Assembly (NCBI RefSeq): GCF_016808095.1
Contig: NC_068971.1
Span: 21,998,501 to 22,062,500 of the forward strand
Direction of reading: 5' to 3'
DNA from: Vigna angularis
Taxonomy: Eukaryota; Streptophyta; Magnoliopsida; Fabales; Fabaceae
Length of the DNA: 64,000 nt
The notes below the pieces were generated by a model. It did no database searches, had not been told where the DNA came from, and saw nothing but the letters and a program-made list of their open reading frames with translations. Shown in pieces: positions 60,720 to 64,000 of this stretch. Both the position numbers and the translations under genes were made by a program. Within the stretch, counting starts at the first letter, position 1. Each line of letters opens with the position of its first letter.

Positions 60720-61257
60720 GATGGCAAGAAGAACCAGAAGACAGATTCAACGTCAAGAAACCAAGGAAATTAAGCACAACGGAGGTAGGGGCAGAACAGG
60801 TACAAGACTTGCTCTGGTACCATATTAAAATAAGCAAGGCCCAATGCCTACTTAAAGACAGGAGCCCAAAGTGAGGAGGCCCACGACTCAATAGCCAAAA
60901 GATGCAATGGAGTCTTCCAGAATCAAAAGACCTCTGCAGAAAGGCACACTTGGTTGATCAGCGAACAAGAGCACGTGCGTGAAGACTCCATGGCAGCAGC
61001 GAAGGTCGACGTCTGGAAAAAGAAAAGGAAAAGCATCGATCGTGTTGCTGGGTTCATCAAAAGGTAAGAACGCTTTTTAATCATTGTGAGAAATCTATAT
61101 ATTGCATATTATTTTTGTTACAATAGAGAGAACCTGAATATTTATAGGGTTCCTGCAAGGTATGAAGAGAGAATCGGGATTCATAAATCCCTAACCGAAA
61201 ACAGTTATAAAACCTAAAACCTAGCAACTAGAAAAACTGAAACCACAATACAGTACA

Positions 61258-61560
61258 CTAAGGTTTGAGAAGAAAAGTGTGTGTCGACTTTTTAATTCTT
61301 CTATTTTTTTCTCATCCCAAAGTTGAAAACTCATTCTCTTTGAAATGGCCAAACCTTCAGCAAAGATCTTTAAACGAACCCTAGATAGGGAAATTGATAG
61401 AATTGATAGACTTAGTGTCCTTCCAAAATTTGTTCTTATGCATATTCTTTCATGCTTGGAATTCAAAGAAGTTGTGAACACCTTAGGTTTATTCACAACC
61501 TGGAGAGACCTTTTCTTTACAACTTTCCGATATTCGGTTAACTTGTAATATCAATGAAAA
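61258..61560 (+). pseudogene. F-box gene copy 4, 5' end only; leader interrupted by nested elements
   Basis: The leader 'aggtttgagaagaaaagtgt' resumes after the CTAAG duplication. The ATG is at 61345 and the frame runs MAKPSAKIFKRTLDREIDRI, then DRLSVLPKFVLMHILSCLEF and LFTTWRDLFFTTF to a stop at 61546-61548. Similarity to the intact gene ends there. Conserved Pro-Glu of the F-box is Pro-Lys. Truncation alone makes it a pseudogene; the 6.95-kb block between promoter and leader would also silence it. Confidence 0.87.
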
Positions 61561-61809
61561 TCCTTCTTACCATTTTACACAAAGTCAATATGATTCCTCT
61601 TTGTTCATTCATTGTACACTTACAGACTATCACAACAATAAGAGTGACATTTTGCTTGATCCTTTATTATAACAACAACTAATGGTTAGTCTTAATTACT
61701 TGATCATTACATGTCTAGTCATCTCATTTGTTATTCAACGAGTCAACTCATACACTTTCCTTGCCATCTCCACTTGGCAGTAATTCGTCGCATAATTCTT
61801 ATTTCAATG

Positions 61810-62125
61810 GTACCTCTTAGTGAGGTTTATTTTGTCTCATTTGCACCTCTTAAATTAATTGCTTATAGTGATGTTGAGTAAGTTGGTTGTCCTGACACTC
61901 ACTAATCAATGACTGGTTAGTGCATGTTTCTAGGTTCTTCATTGATGTCGTGGAAAAGTAAGAAGCAACCACGTATATCTAAATCCTCTAATGAATATAA
62001 CTATTGTGTCATGTATATTGCTTGTTCTAAAAGAATTTGTCTTCGTGGTCGTTTGACTGAACCTAGGTTCTCTCAACACAGTCCAACACCTCTCTATGTT
62101 GACAATACAAGTGTCAATCCATTTT
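61810..62125 (+). pseudogene. copia RNase H fragment
   Basis: The plus strand reads LKLIAYSDVE, stops, then CMFLGSSLMSWKSKKQPRIS, KSSNEYNYCVMY and TPLYVDNTSV. This is the RNase H end of a copia polyprotein with stops and a Lys-Ala-Glu to Asn-Glu-Tyr change. No LTRs were recognised around it. Confidence 0.75.
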
Positions 62126-62169
62126 TCATGACAGTACCTTCATACTCAAATAATATAAGCAAAAAAATA

Positions 62170-63300
62170 AGTAAAAATTATAGTTGATGAAGGAGATGAT
62201 TGTAAATGAAGAACATGAATATGGATGACGAAGATGAGTATGAATGAAGGAGATGAAGAGAAGAATATGGATGTAGGAGATGAGGAAAAAAATGTATATA
62301 AAGGAGATGTGATGACTTGGGCCCAAGGCCAAGTATCTATTTTAGTAATTCTTGTATTTTTAAAAACATGTGTAAAATGTGTTAGGCTGTGGTAGACATA
62401 GGTGGGACTTTCATCCCTATAAAAGCATGTCAACACCTTGTGTAAAAGCACTTTTGAAATTAATGAGAATTCAGTATTTGTATAACTCCAGAATTCAATT
62501 CCACCTTTAAAGTCAACGCTAGAGAATCCAAGGTATCTCTTCTAGCCACCTTTCACGCACATCTATCATTCCTTCATTTTCCACTTTCAGTTTATCACTC
62601 CTCCCCCAAAGCATCCAGCTTCTAATCTGCTTTAGACGTGTGGCGTGTGCGTCAGCCACATTTCCTCTCAAAGTCGCGCCATCATTTCGCATTACAATTC
62701 ACTCTCGATCTCAGCCTTGAGACTTGTCTCGCTGCCTCTAGAGACATCTTCCCCTCCAAACCCTCACTTCACCACATTAGCGCAATATCACATTCTTCTT
62801 CTCCAGTCTTCACGTTACCAAGCCCTGGGAAAACCTATTCCATTAGGTTTTCCATCAAATCTACCGATTAAAGCCTTATTTAGTGCCATTTTGTCATTTT
62901 CACCATCGTTTCTTCCTTTTGACCTTCGATCTACATTTTTCACCGATTAAACATCTTTTCCACCCTTTATTTTGTCTCCTACCACCAAATTTCCAACCTC
63001 TACCTTGAACCTAGGGTTCATAGTGCATTCCTCTTCCATAACGCTCTCTAGTTTATGAGTGAAAGTGTCGAGCCTTATGCAAGTTGTGATTTTGTTGCGT
63101 CAGTTTTTCGCTACCTTGCGTTGCACCTAATTCCATGGATGAGAGATTTGAGTGTGAAGAGATTTATGAATGTGAAAAAAATAAGATCTATGATGAAATA
63201 TATGAATGTGAAGAGATTTACGATTATGAATGAAGAAGATTGTGATGAAATTTATATAGAAAGTGAGAAAAGAAAATAATGAATAAGGAGATTTATAATC
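62170..63300. other. GA-rich spacer related to 45890-46330, with an insertion-like block at about 62307-63120
   Basis: Flanks (62170-62306 and 63125-63300) parallel 45900-46280. Between them lies 'tgatgacttgggcccaaggc' to 'cacctaattcca', about 815 bp, absent from the other copy. It contains a TATA-like 'tataaaagcatg' at 62418 and CT-rich short ORFs (62638-62950) without recognisable domains. It could be a solo LTR or another insertion; no clear target duplication was found. Confidence 0.45.
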
Positions 63301-64000
63301 TTTAAATTTAGGCCTTTAGATTAAAAATAATTTGTGAATCGTATTTAATATGAAATTGAGTACAAATATAGACTAGTCTATCCTATCTTAAATAAGTATA
63401 AATATTAATGATGAATAAGGTTAGCATTTATTCAACCCACGCTAATCTTATTTGTTTTATTTATTTATAGTTAATATAATTAAAATAATAAAAATAAATA
63501 AGGTTAGCCTCTATTATGTCAACCCTAACTTTGTTTACTTTTGTTTTATTTTTTGTTTTATATTTAATGTTTTTCACAAGTACACTAGTACAAGAACTAA
63601 CCAAACATCTCACTTTAAAGTTTATCAAAATTGTGTGTTGTAACATCTCATTTAATAGTATAAAACTACTAAACAAAGCATTATAAATATGATAATCAAC
63701 AAGCCGAAGAGATAATCATACAACTAGTATAGTACAGTCATCCATAAAGCATGTAATGAATATATAGAGAGTTATATATACATAATAACACAAACTAGAG
63801 TTTTCAAAATAAAATGGATTTACAACAAAATTTATATCATAAACTAGGTTATTAAATTGCCCTCACCCTACACAGGATCAGTTGGAATATCTTCATTTGC
63901 TCACAAAGTTAAGGTGACCATTGTAAACAAGATGAAAACATAAACAAACAAAACAAAGGAAAGGGTAAACTAATGTGCAAAAGATTTAATCCAAAGAAAA
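63301..64000. other. AT-rich spacer, nothing recognised
   Basis: Parallels 46290-46560 at its start ('gcctttagattaaaaataat' versus 'ccattatactaaaattaatt'). No gene is seen to the window end. Confidence 0.45.

Larger units (their letters stand above)
54783..61250 (-). mobile_element. Ty1/copia element, near full length, decayed, containing a MULE
   Basis: LTRs 54783-55217 (435 bp) and 60823-61250 (428 bp) are flanked by CAGTA (54778-54782, 61251-61255). LTR ends are TA...TA, a noncanonical class. The minus strand next to the right LTR reads TGGTACCAGAGC, a primer-binding site of the tRNA-Met type with one change. Domains in order on the minus strand are gag (60285-60719 and on), zinc region and protease (59164-59859), integrase (58453-58890), reverse transcriptase and RNase H (55226-56998). 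The LTRs show many differences, so it is much older than the copia at 24625. A MULE splits the region after integrase. Confidence 0.93.
54308..61257. mobile_element. solo LTR split by a copia insertion
   Basis: It begins TGTTTCAGGTGTGAGG at 54308 and ends CAGTACA at 61257. CTAAG flanks it at 54303-54307 and 61258-61262. Its own length is about 477 bp (54308-54782 plus 61256-61257), the remainder being the copia element and its CAGTA duplication. The minus strand starts TGTACTGTGCCCGGACGGTC. No internal region survives. Confidence 0.8.

Overview
This is plant nuclear DNA. It is AT-rich and intron-bearing, with plant-only gene families (FAR1-related, F-box/FBD, MRS2-type Mg transporter, PII-2-like LRR) and dense Ty1/copia, Ty3/gypsy, CACTA and Mutator-like elements. 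The style of the LTRs and gene fragments suggests a papilionoid legume close to Vigna/Phaseolus; that is inference, since I could run no search. I see no tRNA, rRNA or CRISPR. Only one host gene looks intact: an F-box/FBD gene in three exons (36004-37676).

Left third (1-23 kb). A decayed plus-strand transposon-associated gene (about 1162-2560) abuts a minus-strand FAR1-related gene. That gene is split by an 11.5-kb CACTA element (3966-15456) with matched CACTA termini and an AGG target duplication. The CACTA element carries an MRS2-like gene fragment and two later insertions, a 2.6-kb solo LTR (5111-7698) and a gag-protease-only Ty3/gypsy element (8244-14120). On the other side of it, the FAR1-like 5' end has been copied four times in tandem. 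Next come a 160-bp tandem triplication holding a 463-bp Mutator-like MITE, a deleted PII-2-like LRR gene, and a second gypsy element (19864-22561, duplication CACAA).

Middle (23-31 kb). An ARF-like exon fragment and a broken fatty-acid amide hydrolase gene lie side by side. The amidase is interrupted in an exon by a very young copia element (24625-28073). Its two 381-bp LTRs differ at one base as read and carry clustered heat-shock-element motifs upstream of a TATA box, as in ONSEN-like elements. It has a long gag-protease-integrase ORF but no reverse transcriptase.

Right half (31-64 kb). A tandem F-box family is embedded in duplicated AT-rich spacers: a pseudogene at 31648 cut by a short-LTR element, the complete gene at 36004, a deletion derivative at 48551, and a copy whose promoter (about 54100) is separated from its coding start (61345) by nested insertions (solo LTR, then copia, then MULE). 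Other occupants are a decayed CACTA transposase/ULP1-like region (41.3-43.9 kb), a MULE (44119-45246), and a truncated CACTA (from 51805) containing a Ca2+-ATPase fragment. Most of the window is therefore a record of nested transposition and gene-fragment capture around one surviving F-box gene.
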